64,000 bases of DNA, from positions 1 through 64,000 of the forward strand of contig CAXATO010000002.1 in assembly GCA_963972255.1 (NCBI GenBank), written 5' to 3'. The notes below the pieces were generated by a model. That model ran no database searches. It was not told the DNA's origin and was given only the letters and a program-made list of their open reading frames with translations. Within the stretch, counting starts at the first letter, position 1. Each line of letters begins with the position of its first letter. Positions 1-9,059 of this stretch are shown here, one piece after another. A program made the translations under genes and the position numbers. The stretch is from UBA1479 sp002706405 (GTDB lineage Bacteria; Pseudomonadota; Alphaproteobacteria; Rhodospirillales; Casp-alpha2).

Positions 1-39
1 AGAACCGCCTTAAACAAGGGTAAACCTTCTTTCTGTTTA

Positions 40-2040
40 ATGGACAAGGCGACAATCGTCCAGCGCGGCGGCCAGGGCGGCGGCGGGCGAATTGGCGGAC
101 AGCGTTTAGCGAACAGGCCGAGGCCCGTGAACACCAGGAAACAACAGTTCCGCGACAAGGACATCATCTTCCGCGAGGGGGATCCAGCAACCCGCGCCTT
201 CACCATCATTACCGGCAAGGTCGATCTGGTGACCGAGGTCGACGGCAAGGAAAAGCACCTCGCCGTCTTGGGCCCGGGCAAGACCCTGGGGGACGCGGAC
301 ATGGCGCGCGGCCGCCATCAGGCGACGGCGATCGCCGCCGGCACGGTCACCTTGCGCCCGCTTGACCAGCAGGCCCTGGCCTTGGTCAAGGCGCCGGTGC
401 AAGCACCCGGCCTGTTGGCCCGGCTGCTCGCGCCCTTGGCGGCACCTCCGAGCGGAACCACCCACCGCCGATTCTCCCTGTTCGGCTGGTTTCGCCAGAT
501 CAAGGAGGCCAGCCAGCCCGCCGACCCGACACGCATCGAGATCCGCGTCGCGGCCCTGGCGCCCGAGCCCCCGGCTGCCGACGCCGAAAGCCCGCCCATC
601 GACGATGCAACAGACCCCGAAACCCTGATCCTGGACGCCTTCGCCGATTTAGACGGCGTGCGCGCCCGGCCTTTGAAAAAGCCCCTGAGCCTTCCCGAGG
701 ACACCGAGCCCCAGGATCGCGCCAACCGCATCCATTGGGCCGCGCGCCAGGTCCTGGCCCAGGCCGAGGCGGATATCCTGATCTGCTTCGAACCCGATGC
801 ATCCGGCAAACGGCTGACCCTGCGGTTCCTTCCGTTGGGCATTCAGAATGAAGATCCACCGGGCATGTTCCACGCGTCCCAGGTTCTGGTGCTCCCGGCG
901 CAGCCGGACCCGGCCCTCATGGGCCTGATGGCGGCCGTTACCTTGGCGGCGACGATTCCGTTGACCGAGGTCAAGAAGATCCGCCTCGCCAAGGTGCTGC
1001 CCCAGGCCATGGAGCAGGCGGCCCCGGCTGTCGAAGCCCTGGGCCTGGCGGCGGACATGACGGACCGCGACCGCACCATCGCCCGGATGTTTTTCGCCCA
1101 TCTGTTGACCCTGTCATCCGGCCCCGCGGGACAGCTCGAAGGCTACCGCATGGCGGCCGATATCTACGGCCAGGCCATCGCTTTCCTGAAGGAAGACGCC
1201 GATGCCTTCGACCGTGCCGTGGCACAGCGCGCCTTGGGCGCGATCCTGCCCACCTTGGCGCCCGAGTGGGAAACCTTGGAGATGGCGGCCGATGATGAAC
1301 ACAAGGCCGCCGGCCCCATGGCCCAGGCCGCGGCGCTGCTGGAAGCGGCGGCCGAGCAGTTCACCCGCGACAACTACCCCAAGGAATGGGCCGCTCTGCA
1401 GAACCGGATGGGGCAGATCTGTTACCGCATCGACGCCCAGGAAGGTGACCAGGAGCTGTTGAAACAAGCTCTGAACCACTACCAGGCCGCCCTTCAGGTA
1501 TTCAACCGGGTCGAACACCCCATGCGCTGGGCCGAGGTCATGAACAACATCGGTCAGGCGGCGGCGATCCTGGGCGAGCAGTTGAAATCGGTCGAGCTGT
1601 TCGAAAAGGCGATCGAGGCCTGCTCGGGCGCGCTTGAAGTCCGCCAGAAGCTGGATCATCCGCTGCTATGGGCGGCGACCCAGAACAATCTGGGCTCGGC
1701 ATTGTTCATGCTGTCCAAGCAAACCCATGATCCCGGCCAGGTCGAGGCCGCCCGCGAGGCCTTCTCCCTCGCAAAAGGCGTTTACGAGGCGCGCGGCGCC
1801 CATCGATTGACCATGATCACGGAAAAGAACCTGTCGCGCGTCGAACGCCTGCTGGAGATCGCACGGCCGAAATCGCCGCCACCCCTGCCCTGGGAGCCCA
1901 AGGACTACGCCGCCCATCTCTCGGAAGCGCCCGACCTGGACGAAGACGACGAGGAGGAAGGCGACATGTCGGTGTATGATCCGCCGCAGGACGACGATGA
2001 CGACCGCGGCCTCAAAAGCCGGGCGGCGGGCCGCTCCTAG
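40..2040 (+). CDS. Cyclic-nucleotide-binding-domain / TPR repeat protein
   Basis: Predicted soluble protein of 666 aa with no signal peptide. Residues about 35-115 look like a CRP-type cNMP-binding beta-roll (FREGDPATRAF, ITGKVDLV, GPGKTLGD), but the phosphate-binding cassette is degenerate: GDADMARGRHQAT stands where families usually have GE(L/M)A...PRSA, so nucleotide binding is doubtful. The middle of the protein is unassigned. Residues about 440-610 hold TPR-like repeats marked by WAALQNRMG, WAEVMNNIG and WAATQNNLG, each about 45-50 residues apart. The C-terminus is very acidic (DEDDEEEGD, DDDDD). The start is uncertain: the ATG at 40 has no close Shine-Dalgarno and opens a Gly/Arg-rich 29-residue stretch, while an in-frame GTG at 127 sits behind GAGG and just before the domain. 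Probably a scaffold or sensor; function unknown. Confidence 0.75.
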   Translation: MDKATIVQRGGQGGGGRIGGQRLANRPRPVNTRKQQFRDKDIIFREGDPATRAFTIITGKVDLVTEVDGKEKHLAVLGPGKTLGDADMARGRHQATAIAAGTVTLRPLDQQALALVKAPVQAPGLLARLLAPLAAPPSGTTHRRFSLFGWFRQIKEASQPADPTRIEIRVAALAPEPPAADAESPPIDDATDPETLILDAFADLDGVRARPLKKPLSLPEDTEPQDRANRIHWAARQVLAQAEADILICFEPDASGKRLTLRFLPLGIQNEDPPGMFHASQVLVLPAQPDPALMGLMAAVTLAATIPLTEVKKIRLAKVLPQAMEQAAPAVEALGLAADMTDRDRTIARMFFAHLLTLSSGPAGQLEGYRMAADIYGQAIAFLKEDADAFDRAVAQRALGAILPTLAPEWETLEMAADDEHKAAGPMAQAAALLEAAAEQFTRDNYPKEWAALQNRMGQICYRIDAQEGDQELLKQALNHYQAALQVFNRVEHPMRWAEVMNNIGQAAAILGEQLKSVELFEKAIEACSGALEVRQKLDHPLLWAATQNNLGSALFMLSKQTHDPGQVEAAREAFSLAKGVYEARGAHRLTMITEKNLSRVERLLEIARPKSPPPLPWEPKDYAAHLSEAPDLDEDDEEEGDMSVYDPPQDDDDDRGLKSRAAGRS

Positions 2041-2163
2041 GCCCCGGGATGTCCGACAGGGCTTGCACCCGGGAGCGAAGATATTACATTTATGCCTTAG
2101 CCAGCGGCGCCCCCGGCTTCTCGGGCCGGTCCGGTGACGCCCCCAAGGACAGACAGCGGACCC

Positions 2164-2403
2164 ATGACCACCTTACGCTCACCCATCGGATCAGACATCA
2201 CCTGGCGGCAGCCGGACGGTGAACTGGTGTCCTGTGAGGAGAAGCTGAAGGTCCTGAACGAGAATCTGGAGGAAATCCGCCAGTACTGTCAGGACGCCTT
2301 CGAGGACGCGATCCTCATGGGCTGCGACGAAGCCCAGGTCCGCGAGGTCCTGCAGGCCGTCGTCGACGCCATCGAAAATCCCTACAAGGGCCGCGCGTCC
2401 TGA
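2164..2403 (+). CDS. Small hypothetical protein (79 aa)
   Basis: Short soluble protein starting MTTLRSPIGSDITWRQ and rich in Glu/Asp, with predicted helices (EEKLKVLNENLEEIRQYCQD) and two Cys. The frame also opens at 2134, but the ATG at 2164 removes a Pro-rich lead and is preferred. It lies 123 bases after the cNMP/TPR gene on the same strand and is convergent with the EAL gene, whose stop is 15 bases away. No family recognised. Amino-acid composition and the third-position G+C pattern look coding. A helical adaptor role is possible but is inference only. Confidence 0.6.
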   Translation: MTTLRSPIGSDITWRQPDGELVSCEEKLKVLNENLEEIRQYCQDAFEDAILMGCDEAQVREVLQAVVDAIENPYKGRAS

Positions 2404-2418
2404 ATTTCAGAAACCCGT

Positions 2419-4143
2419 TCAGTCGGCGCCGACGAAGCGGTCGGCAAAGGTGAAGGGATCGGGGCTGGGCTTTCCGAAGTGCCACCCCTGGCCATAATCA
2501 ATACCGCAATAAAGCAGCTTGTTGGCGACGTCCTTGTCCTCGACCATCTCCGCCACCGTGTGCACGCCCGTGGACGAGCACATCTTGGCCATGGACGACA
2601 GCATGTCGCGGCCCTTGTCCGAAGCACAGGCGCGGCGGACCACGGGACCGTCGAATTTGACCACGTCGACGTCGAGCGCATTGAGATAATCGAAGCTGGC
2701 CGAACCGGCCCCGAAATCGTCGAGACAGAACTGAAAGCCGCGGGAGCGGATTTCCTGGATCACCTTGTTGAGGGTTTCCAGGTCCTCGGCCTCGGCCGAT
2801 TCCGTCAACTCGAACATGATGCGGCGGTTCATGTCGCGGCGGCTTTCGAGAACCTGAATCAGGCGTTGGACGAACTGCGGCTGGGCCAGCGACAGCGACG
2901 ACAGGTTGACCGCCACCGGCGGCAACGGGCCACGCTTCGACATGTGACCCAGGATATCCATGGCCTGGCGCACCACGGCAAAATCAAAATCGACGATCAG
3001 GCCCAGTTGTTCGGCCAGCGTGATGATCTGGAACGTGGTCTTGGCGCGGGTCTGATCGCGAAACCGGGACAGGGCCTCGAAATGATGGACCCGGCCCAGG
3101 CGCAGATCGCAGATCGGCATGAAGACGAGATCGAAATCGCAGCGTTCGGTCGTGTCCTTGATGAACTTCACGGTTTCGACCGTGTCCTGCATCATGTCGT
3201 CGAGCGCATCCGACAGCTTTTCGACCGGCAACCGCGCCTTGCCGGTGCAGAACTGCTGCATGGTATGGACCAGGGCACGAGCGACCTGGTCTTCGCTGAG
3301 ACCCGCCCCATCCGCGTCCAGGGTCGAGGACCGGGCGCCGAATTCGGCAGCCTTGTCGCCCAGCAACTGCTGGGCCGCTTCCTCGACCTTCATGTTCACG
3401 TCTTCGGGATCGACGTTGTCGCCGTGAACATAGACGAAGTTCTCGGCGTCCAACTGGCCCGCCGTGCTGCCGCCCAGGGAGTGGGTTTTCAGGATGCCGC
3501 CGACGGCATTCATCAGGTTGCGTTTTTCGCTGGCGCCTAAGGTTTCGGTCAACGATTTCACGTTGTCCAGGCGCACGAAGGTCAGCTGTCCATTCGCCCC
3601 GGTGCGGTCGTAATCCTGAATGCGTTCGACGGCGGCGCGGGCGAAGGAGTCCCGCTCCAGCACGCCCGACCATTCGTCCTCGATCAGGTCTTCCGCCGCG
3701 ACATGGGTCTTGCGCACCGGCTCGACCTTCATCGCCAGGAAGTAGTGATCGTCGAAATCGGGCATGCGGTAGCCGGAAAACACCACGGGGATTCGTTTCC
3801 CGGCCGTGCTTTTCAGATCAAGGACGACATCCTCGAGGCGGCCGTTGCGCCCGCCCCCGGTCAGCAGGTCGCGGGCATAGCTCTTATGTTCATCACCGAC
3901 GAAATCCAGGAACGACGACCCCTTCAGGGTTTCCGGCGTCGCCCCCAGCACCGGCGTTACCCCGGCGGCGAAGGCGATGTTGTAATGTCCGTCAAGTTCC
4001 AGAAGCAGGTCCGCACGGCAAAAGGCCAGCGCCACGAACCGCTCACGGTCGGTCTTGCCCTGGGTCCGGGATTTCACAGACAGCTTGGCCCGGGCGGCCT
4101 TGGTCCCTGTTTGCCCCGTATCGTCCCTGTCCGCGCCGGTCAT
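2419..4143 (-). CDS. PAS / degenerate GGDEF / EAL domain protein, probable c-di-GMP phosphodiesterase
   Basis: 574 aa from the ATG at 4143, which has a G-rich Shine-Dalgarno stretch (TTTGGGGGG) just upstream; a TTG at 4155 is also in frame. There is a PAS-like sensor at about 45-160, then a GGDEF-like domain in which the signature is replaced by DAENF, so cyclase activity is not expected. The C-terminal EAL domain keeps the residues expected for hydrolysis: HFEALSRF, AVNLSS, ELTES, LDDFGAG, VKFDG, VAEMVE and YGQGWHFG. It probably degrades cyclic di-GMP in the cytoplasm, with the PAS/GGDEF parts as regulatory inputs. No membrane segment or signal peptide is seen. It is transcribed alone; a G+C hairpin at 4215-4233 separates it from the upstream operon. 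Confidence 0.88.
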   Translation of the reverse strand: MTGADRDDTGQTGTKAARAKLSVKSRTQGKTDRERFVALAFCRADLLLELDGHYNIAFAAGVTPVLGATPETLKGSSFLDFVGDEHKSYARDLLTGGGRNGRLEDVVLDLKSTAGKRIPVVFSGYRMPDFDDHYFLAMKVEPVRKTHVAAEDLIEDEWSGVLERDSFARAAVERIQDYDRTGANGQLTFVRLDNVKSLTETLGASEKRNLMNAVGGILKTHSLGGSTAGQLDAENFVYVHGDNVDPEDVNMKVEEAAQQLLGDKAAEFGARSSTLDADGAGLSEDQVARALVHTMQQFCTGKARLPVEKLSDALDDMMQDTVETVKFIKDTTERCDFDLVFMPICDLRLGRVHHFEALSRFRDQTRAKTTFQIITLAEQLGLIVDFDFAVVRQAMDILGHMSKRGPLPPVAVNLSSLSLAQPQFVQRLIQVLESRRDMNRRIMFELTESAEAEDLETLNKVIQEIRSRGFQFCLDDFGAGSASFDYLNALDVDVVKFDGPVVRRACASDKGRDMLSSMAKMCSSTGVHTVAEMVEDKDVANKLLYCGIDYGQGWHFGKPSPDPFTFADRFVGAD

Positions 4144-4214
4144 AGCGCCCCCCAAACCCTTGAACGCAGTCTCGTTACCATCGAGCCTACCTTACCCCAC
4201 AGCCGGGGTCCACG

Positions 4215-4233
4215 GGCGGCCGTGCCGGCCGCC
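4215..4233. repeat. Perfect GC-rich inverted repeat, possible terminator hairpin
   Basis: GGCGGCCG, a 3-base spacer TGC, then CGGCCGCC form an 8-bp perfect stem. It lies in the 178-base gap between the DUF4340 stop and the EAL gene start, both on the minus strand. No T-run follows on either strand, so it is not a classical intrinsic terminator. It may still end or attenuate read-through from the ABC operon into the EAL gene. Confidence 0.4.
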
Positions 4234-4321
4234 TTGTGGCAACAGCCTAGGGAGGCCGGGCCGCACCATCTGTGACGGGCCGCACAATCTTGAAATTAAA
4301 GGAAAACCGGTTGCGCGGGCG

Positions 4322-5425
4322 TTACGAGCCGGCGGCGTCCTCGACCAGGTCTTTCATGCGCTTGGCGATCGCATCGTAGCGGTAGTCGGAGATGCGGAAC
4401 ACCCAGGGTGCGGTCCGCGCGCGCAGGCCGTCGGCCTCGGCGGTGCCTTCGCCGCCCGCGATGTCGAGCGCCACCCAGTATTCCGCTTGCGGCCCTTTGG
4501 GATCCCCCTGGGGCAGTTCGATCAGCGCGGTGACGGTCAGCCCGTCAAAGGTTTCGTAGACCGCGCGGGTCGCCACGGCGGGATCGATCGGATGTTTTTC
4601 ACGACGCGCCACGTCCATGATCTTGTAATCGTCGATGGCGGAAGCGATGCCGTTGACGCTGAACCGGCTTTTCACCTTCTTGCCGTCGGGAACCCCGTTC
4701 AGCACGAAATCCGCGTCCGACTGCTGTTCCTTGAAGATGGAAATCTTCTCGCCGTCGGCGTGATGGATTTCAACCCGGCGGATGCGTTTGGTCTGGATAT
4801 CGAAGATGTCCGTCTCGATCCATTCGGAAATCAGCTTGCCGATTTCGACGGACCCCTTGGCCAGCCAGGCCTGTTCCTTACCGGGAATGCGGAAATAGGT
4901 GCCGCCCTCGGCCGACCCTTCGAGCGTGCTGCGCGCCTTGCCGATCACCATGTCGACCATCGGCCGCCCGCCCTTGGCGTTCAGGCGCAAGCTCACGGAC
5001 TTGGAGCCCACGGCATCGGGATCGCCCAATTCAAGCCGCGGAAACAGCTCCGGCGTCGTGGTCTTGGGCGCCAGATAGGTCAATTCGGCCACACGCAGCG
5101 CCAGGGCATTCACCTGGCTTGCCTTGGCCGGATACATGTCGCGTTCGACGATACCCCAGCCGCCCGCCTGCTTGGCGTCTTCCTTGGCATCCGCCGTCTG
5201 GGTGCCGTCGCCTTTGGCCATGCGCTTGAAGGTCAGCGCGCCGCCTTCGTGGCTTTCGATGCGCACCGTGTCGACGTCGTTCAGATTGTCGATCAGTCCG
5301 GGCACCACCGGGTCGCCCAGGTTGGCATAAACCGCGTCGCCGGGCCGCGTGACCACGGCGGCGGCGGCGGCCACGATGCTCAGCACCGTCGCGACCAGAA
5401 GGATCAGGAAGTTTTTCGCGCTCAT
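4322..5425 (-). CDS. DUF4340 domain-containing protein, last gene of GldG-type ABC operon
   Basis: 367 aa with one N-terminal membrane anchor (FLILLVATVLSIVAAAAAVV), the rest predicted periplasmic. Recognisable DUF4340 features are the repeated 'V..I.I' beta segments and the internal EWIETDIFDIQTKRIRRVEI region (residues about 205-225). It starts 12 bases after the GldG-like stop with a GGGGAG ribosome site, so it is co-transcribed as the fourth gene of the ABC operon. In many Gram-negative bacteria DUF4340 proteins follow GldF/GldG-like genes; their biochemical role is not established. The anchor and the position suggest a periplasmic auxiliary subunit of the transporter (inference). Confidence 0.85.
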   Translation of the reverse strand: MSAKNFLILLVATVLSIVAAAAAVVTRPGDAVYANLGDPVVPGLIDNLNDVDTVRIESHEGGALTFKRMAKGDGTQTADAKEDAKQAGGWGIVERDMYPAKASQVNALALRVAELTYLAPKTTTPELFPRLELGDPDAVGSKSVSLRLNAKGGRPMVDMVIGKARSTLEGSAEGGTYFRIPGKEQAWLAKGSVEIGKLISEWIETDIFDIQTKRIRRVEIHHADGEKISIFKEQQSDADFVLNGVPDGKKVKSRFSVNGIASAIDDYKIMDVARREKHPIDPAVATRAVYETFDGLTVTALIELPQGDPKGPQAEYWVALDIAGGEGTAEADGLRARTAPWVFRISDYRYDAIAKRMKDLVEDAAGS

Positions 5426-5437
5426 GCCGGCTCTCCC

Positions 5438-7348
5438 CTATTCCGTGACCGGCCGCGCCCGGGCGCGGCTCAAGCGGCGGACGACGGCGATGATCAAGGC
5501 GGCGAACCCCAGGATCAGGGGGATGGCCGCGATGTTGAGAAACTTCAGCCAGGCGTCCAGCCTGTCGATGTCCTTGCGCAGCGCGTGCTGCACGTTGCGC
5601 AGATCGTGGCGGATATCAATCATCTTGCGGCGGAATTCGGCGATGGCGGTTTTCTCTTCGGCCGTCAGGATGGCCTCGCCATTGGTGCCTTCGCGGTTGG
5701 TCAGGCCCTCGATCCGCTTTTGCGTTTCCTGCAGTTCCTTGGCCAGCTTCTCCTGCTCGGCGCGGAACTTGCGCTCCGCCTCCAGCTGAATTTTTTCGAC
5801 CATCAGGAACGGGCGCTTGGAATCCCCGCGCGAGCGCAGGCCCAGCAGCGCGTCGCCGCCGGACAGGTTCTCGACCGCGTTGATGACGAAATCGCTGTTG
5901 CCCGCATAGGGCACCAGAATCTGTTCGCCGTTGACGTTGCGCAACTGCGCCCAAAGGCCTTCATGCAGGACGTCCGTGTCGGCGACGATCACCGCGTTGA
6001 GCGGCTTCCGCGATTCCGCGAGATGGGTTTTGGCTTTCTCGGCGCGGGCCTTTTCGGCTTCCTCGCCTTCGCCGATCAGGGGCGGGCCGTCGGGGAACGC
6101 GGACTTAACCGGGCCGGTCACCCGCGCCGCCATGGTCAGCTTCTTACCCGACGCCTTAAAGTCGCGGAACAGGCCGACAATGTCGATGCGGCCTTTCAGC
6201 TTGGCCACGTCGAGCATTTCGGAATCTTCCGAGGTCATCAGCAGCGGCCGGAAGGTCGTGGTCGCCCCGTCCGCCGGCTCGATGATTCCGGCCGAGCCGA
6301 CGTTGATGCCGCGAATGTCGGCGACCACCGCATCGGTCGTATCGAGATTGCGCTGGTCAAGCGAGTTCCACGCCACGTAATCGACCTGGGTGATCTGGCC
6401 TTCGTGGCGAACGTTGACGCGCCGGGCGCTTTGCAGGTCGCCGACCACCTTGTCCTTGAGGAAGGTGACGCCCCAGGATTTCAACAGCCGGTCGATGTCC
6501 GACGGACCCGCCGGTGCCTGAGGGCTCGGCATCTCGGTTTCCGCGTTCGGATCGATGAAGGCCAGCACCCGCCCGCCACGCATGACGAACTGGTCGATGG
6601 CGTAAAGGGTTTCGTCGCTGAGATTCTTGGGGTGGACCAGCATCAGCATGCCGACTTCCTTCGGCACGCTGTTGAATTCGGCCGGCATGGTGCGGACGTC
6701 GAACAGCTCGCGGATCTGGCTGATCACGGCCCAGGCCGGCACGGGCCGCTGGCCCATCATGAAGCCGCCTTCGACCGGCAGACGCGCGACCATGCCGACG
6801 ATCGGCCGGTCCAGGGTCGCCAGCGAATAGACCATCTTGGTCAGGTCGTATTCCAGGAACGGTTCGCGTTCCGTCGTGAAATAGGGGATGACCGCCTTGC
6901 CGTCGACCGAATTGGTGCCCGCCAGGCCGAAATAGCCAAGGTCGCCCGACTGGGCGTAAGGAAGCCCCTGCAGGCCGAAGGTGACGGCTTCGTCCTCGAC
7001 TTCGGAAAAGGCTTCCGGGTTCTTGACCTCAAGGCGGATCTTGCCGCCCGAGATGTTGACGTAACGTTCCAGAAGCTCGCGCACCCGGTTGGCGTAGGCC
7101 TGATGGCCCGGATAGGCTTCGCCCAAGGCGCGGGTGAAATACAGGCGCAGGGTGATCGGCTCCTTGAGCGACGTCAGCACCTTGCGGGTGCCGTCGGACA
7201 GCGTGTAGAGCCCGCGTTCCGTCAAATCGACCTGGGCCGAGCGCAGGGACAGATTGACCGCCAGATTGACGGCGAGGAACAGCACGGCCGCCAGGCCGAC
7301 GCCGATGACGGCGAGACGATTGCGGTCGATGGTCTTCAGTACGTTCAT
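5438..7348 (-). CDS. GldG-family ABC auxiliary protein
   Basis: 636 aa. N-terminal membrane segment at about 12-33 (RLAVIGVGLAAVLFLAVNLA), a large periplasmic region with the family start 'DLTERGLYTLSDGTRKVL', the motif 'LAFIDPNAETEM', a Lys/Glu-rich coiled coil at about 515-550 (KIQLEAERKFRAEQ), and a C-terminal membrane segment at about 603-624. This is the layout of the 'gliding motility-associated ABC substrate-binding protein GldG' family. It starts 15 bases after the permease stop behind AGGAGG. GldG was named in Bacteroidetes; in alphaproteobacteria the substrate is unknown and gliding should not be assumed. Confidence 0.88.
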   Translation of the reverse strand: MNVLKTIDRNRLAVIGVGLAAVLFLAVNLAVNLSLRSAQVDLTERGLYTLSDGTRKVLTSLKEPITLRLYFTRALGEAYPGHQAYANRVRELLERYVNISGGKIRLEVKNPEAFSEVEDEAVTFGLQGLPYAQSGDLGYFGLAGTNSVDGKAVIPYFTTEREPFLEYDLTKMVYSLATLDRPIVGMVARLPVEGGFMMGQRPVPAWAVISQIRELFDVRTMPAEFNSVPKEVGMLMLVHPKNLSDETLYAIDQFVMRGGRVLAFIDPNAETEMPSPQAPAGPSDIDRLLKSWGVTFLKDKVVGDLQSARRVNVRHEGQITQVDYVAWNSLDQRNLDTTDAVVADIRGINVGSAGIIEPADGATTTFRPLLMTSEDSEMLDVAKLKGRIDIVGLFRDFKASGKKLTMAARVTGPVKSAFPDGPPLIGEGEEAEKARAEKAKTHLAESRKPLNAVIVADTDVLHEGLWAQLRNVNGEQILVPYAGNSDFVINAVENLSGGDALLGLRSRGDSKRPFLMVEKIQLEAERKFRAEQEKLAKELQETQKRIEGLTNREGTNGEAILTAEEKTAIAEFRRKMIDIRHDLRNVQHALRKDIDRLDAWLKFLNIAAIPLILGFAALIIAVVRRLSRARARPVTE

Positions 7349-7363
7349 GATCGTTCCCGCCTC

Positions 7364-8098
7364 CTACGCCGATTTCTTCACTTCGACGACGATCACGTTC
7401 GTGAACAGGAAGAACGCGATCAGCGACACGAAGAACAGCACGTCGCGCAGGTCGATGACACCGCGCATGACCGCATCGAAGCGGACCAGGAAGCTGAGGC
7501 TGGCCACCGTGTCGACGATCAGCGCCGGCGCCCAGGCCTGGAAGAAATTGAGCACCAGTTCCAGGCCGCTCATGGTGAACAGGAAGCAGACCGTGGCCGA
7601 GATGATGAAGGCGATCACCTGGTTCTTGGTCATGGCCGACATGCAGGCGCCGATGGACATGAAGGCACCGGCCATCAGGAAGCTGCCGACATAGCCCGCG
7701 ACGATCACGCCGTTGTCCGGCTCGCCCAGCACGTTGACCGTGACCCAGACGGGAAAAGTCAGCGCCAGCGCGATACCGCAGAACGCCCAGGCCGCGAGGA
7801 ATTTGCCGAGCACGGCCTGCGTCGTGGTCACGGGCAGAGTCATCAGCAGCTCGATGGTGCCGGACTTGCGTTCCTCCGCCCACAGCCGCATGGCGACGGC
7901 GGGAATCAGGATCAGGTACAGCCAGGGATGGAAGCGGAAAAACGCTTCCAAATCCGCCTGACCATTATCGAAGAAACGCCCCAGGTAGAAGGTGAAGGCG
8001 CCGGTCAGGGCCAGGAAGATCACGATGAACACAAGCGCCAGCGGCGTCGCGAAATAACCCGCGAGTTCGCGCTTGGCGATGATCCAGATATTACGCAT
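7364..8098 (-). CDS. ABC-2 type permease, GldF-like
   Basis: 244 aa, about six hydrophobic segments, beginning MRNIWIIAKRELAGYF, the typical amphipathic lead of ABC-2 permeases. The motif 'MRLWAEERKSGTIELLMTLP' (residues about 65-85) is the cytoplasmic coupling-helix signature of this family. The ATG at 8098 overlaps the end of the ATPase gene by 8 bases, which supports translational coupling and this start over the further upstream one at 8116. It should form the membrane channel of the transporter with the ATPase encoded just before it. Confidence 0.88.
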   Translation of the reverse strand: MRNIWIIAKRELAGYFATPLALVFIVIFLALTGAFTFYLGRFFDNGQADLEAFFRFHPWLYLILIPAVAMRLWAEERKSGTIELLMTLPVTTTQAVLGKFLAAWAFCGIALALTFPVWVTVNVLGEPDNGVIVAGYVGSFLMAGAFMSIGACMSAMTKNQVIAFIISATVCFLFTMSGLELVLNFFQAWAPALIVDTVASLSFLVRFDAVMRGVIDLRDVLFFVSLIAFFLFTNVIVVEVKKSA

Positions 8099-9059
8099 GG
8101 GGCGCCTCCGAACCACTGCCTTGGGTGATCGCGCGGAACACTTCGTCCATGTGGCCGCGCTCGACGTACATTTCCTCGGGCGTCACGTTGTTGGACCGCA
8201 GAAAATCGCCGACCGGCAGGACGATGGATGCCCCGGCCTTGGGCCGCGCGCGGAACGCCACCGTGCCATTAACCGCATCACCAAGCGCGTCCACGCCGGC
8301 GACCTGATCCAGGGCGGCAAGGCCGGCCACGATGTCCTTGGATTGCGCCGCCGGCAGCTTGACCACCACCGCATTATGGCGCGCATCGCGGGACAAAAGC
8401 TGTTCCGGCGTACCGTCGGCCAACAGCTTGCCGTGGGCGATGACCACGGCGCGGGTGCAGATGGCTTCGACTTCCTCGAGAATATGGGTCGAAATGACGA
8501 TGGCCTTGTTGTGGGCCATGTCCTGGATGAGCGAGCGAACCTGATGCTTCTGGTTGGGGTCGAGGCCGTCGGTCGGCTCGTCCATGATCAGGACTTCCGG
8601 ATCGTGGAGGATCGCCTGGGCCAGGCCGACGCGGCGCTTGAAGCCCTTGGACAGGGTTTCCACCGGGCGGTCGAAGACTTCGTCGAGGGCCGCCATCTCG
8701 CGCACCCGGTCGACACGGCGGCCGATCTCGGCGCCGTTGAAGCCGCGGATCTGGGCGATGAAGCGCAGGAAGGAGGAAACCCGCATGTCGCCGTAGGTCG
8801 GCGCCCCTTCGGGCAGATAGCCGATCGCCGCCTTCACGGCCATGGGCTCGGTCACCACATCGTGGCCCTGGACCCGGGCGGTTCCGCTGGTCGGCGTCAG
8901 ATAGCCGCAGACCATCTTCATGGTGGTTGATTTGCCGGCCCCGTTGGGACCGAGGAAGCCCAGGACTTCGCCCCGTCGCACCGCCATGGACACGGCGTCG
9001 ACGGCGGTCAGATCACCGAACCGTTTGGTCAGATTTTCAAGTACGATCATGTCAGACAT
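8091..9059 (-). CDS. ABC transporter ATP-binding protein (GldA-like)
   Basis: 322 aa with a complete nucleotide-binding domain: Walker A GPNGAGKST (residues 37-45), signature LSKGFKRRVGLAQA, Walker B VLIMDEPTDGLDP and the switch His in VISTHILEEVEAI. A C-terminal extension of about 90 residues follows, as in ABC-2 drug or gliding-type ATPases. First gene of the leftward operon ATPase, permease, GldG-like, DUF4340. It powers the transporter from the cytoplasmic face. The operon promoter should lie in the 214 bases up to the hemN stop; I could not pick it with confidence. Confidence 0.92.
   Translation of the reverse strand: MSDMIVLENLTKRFGDLTAVDAVSMAVRRGEVLGFLGPNGAGKSTTMKMVCGYLTPTSGTARVQGHDVVTEPMAVKAAIGYLPEGAPTYGDMRVSSFLRFIAQIRGFNGAEIGRRVDRVREMAALDEVFDRPVETLSKGFKRRVGLAQAILHDPEVLIMDEPTDGLDPNQKHQVRSLIQDMAHNKAIVISTHILEEVEAICTRAVVIAHGKLLADGTPEQLLSRDARHNAVVVKLPAAQSKDIVAGLAALDQVAGVDALGDAVNGTVAFRARPKAGASIVLPVGDFLRSNNVTPEEMYVERGHMDEVFRAITQGSGSEAPHA

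Noticed and set aside
4055..8128. A 1357-codon open frame on the plus strand antisense to DUF4340, GldG and the permease
   Set aside because: Long stop-free antisense frames are common in GC-rich DNA. Its product is His/Asp/Arg/Gly-rich with no recognisable domain, while the opposite strand carries three clear families with ribosome sites.
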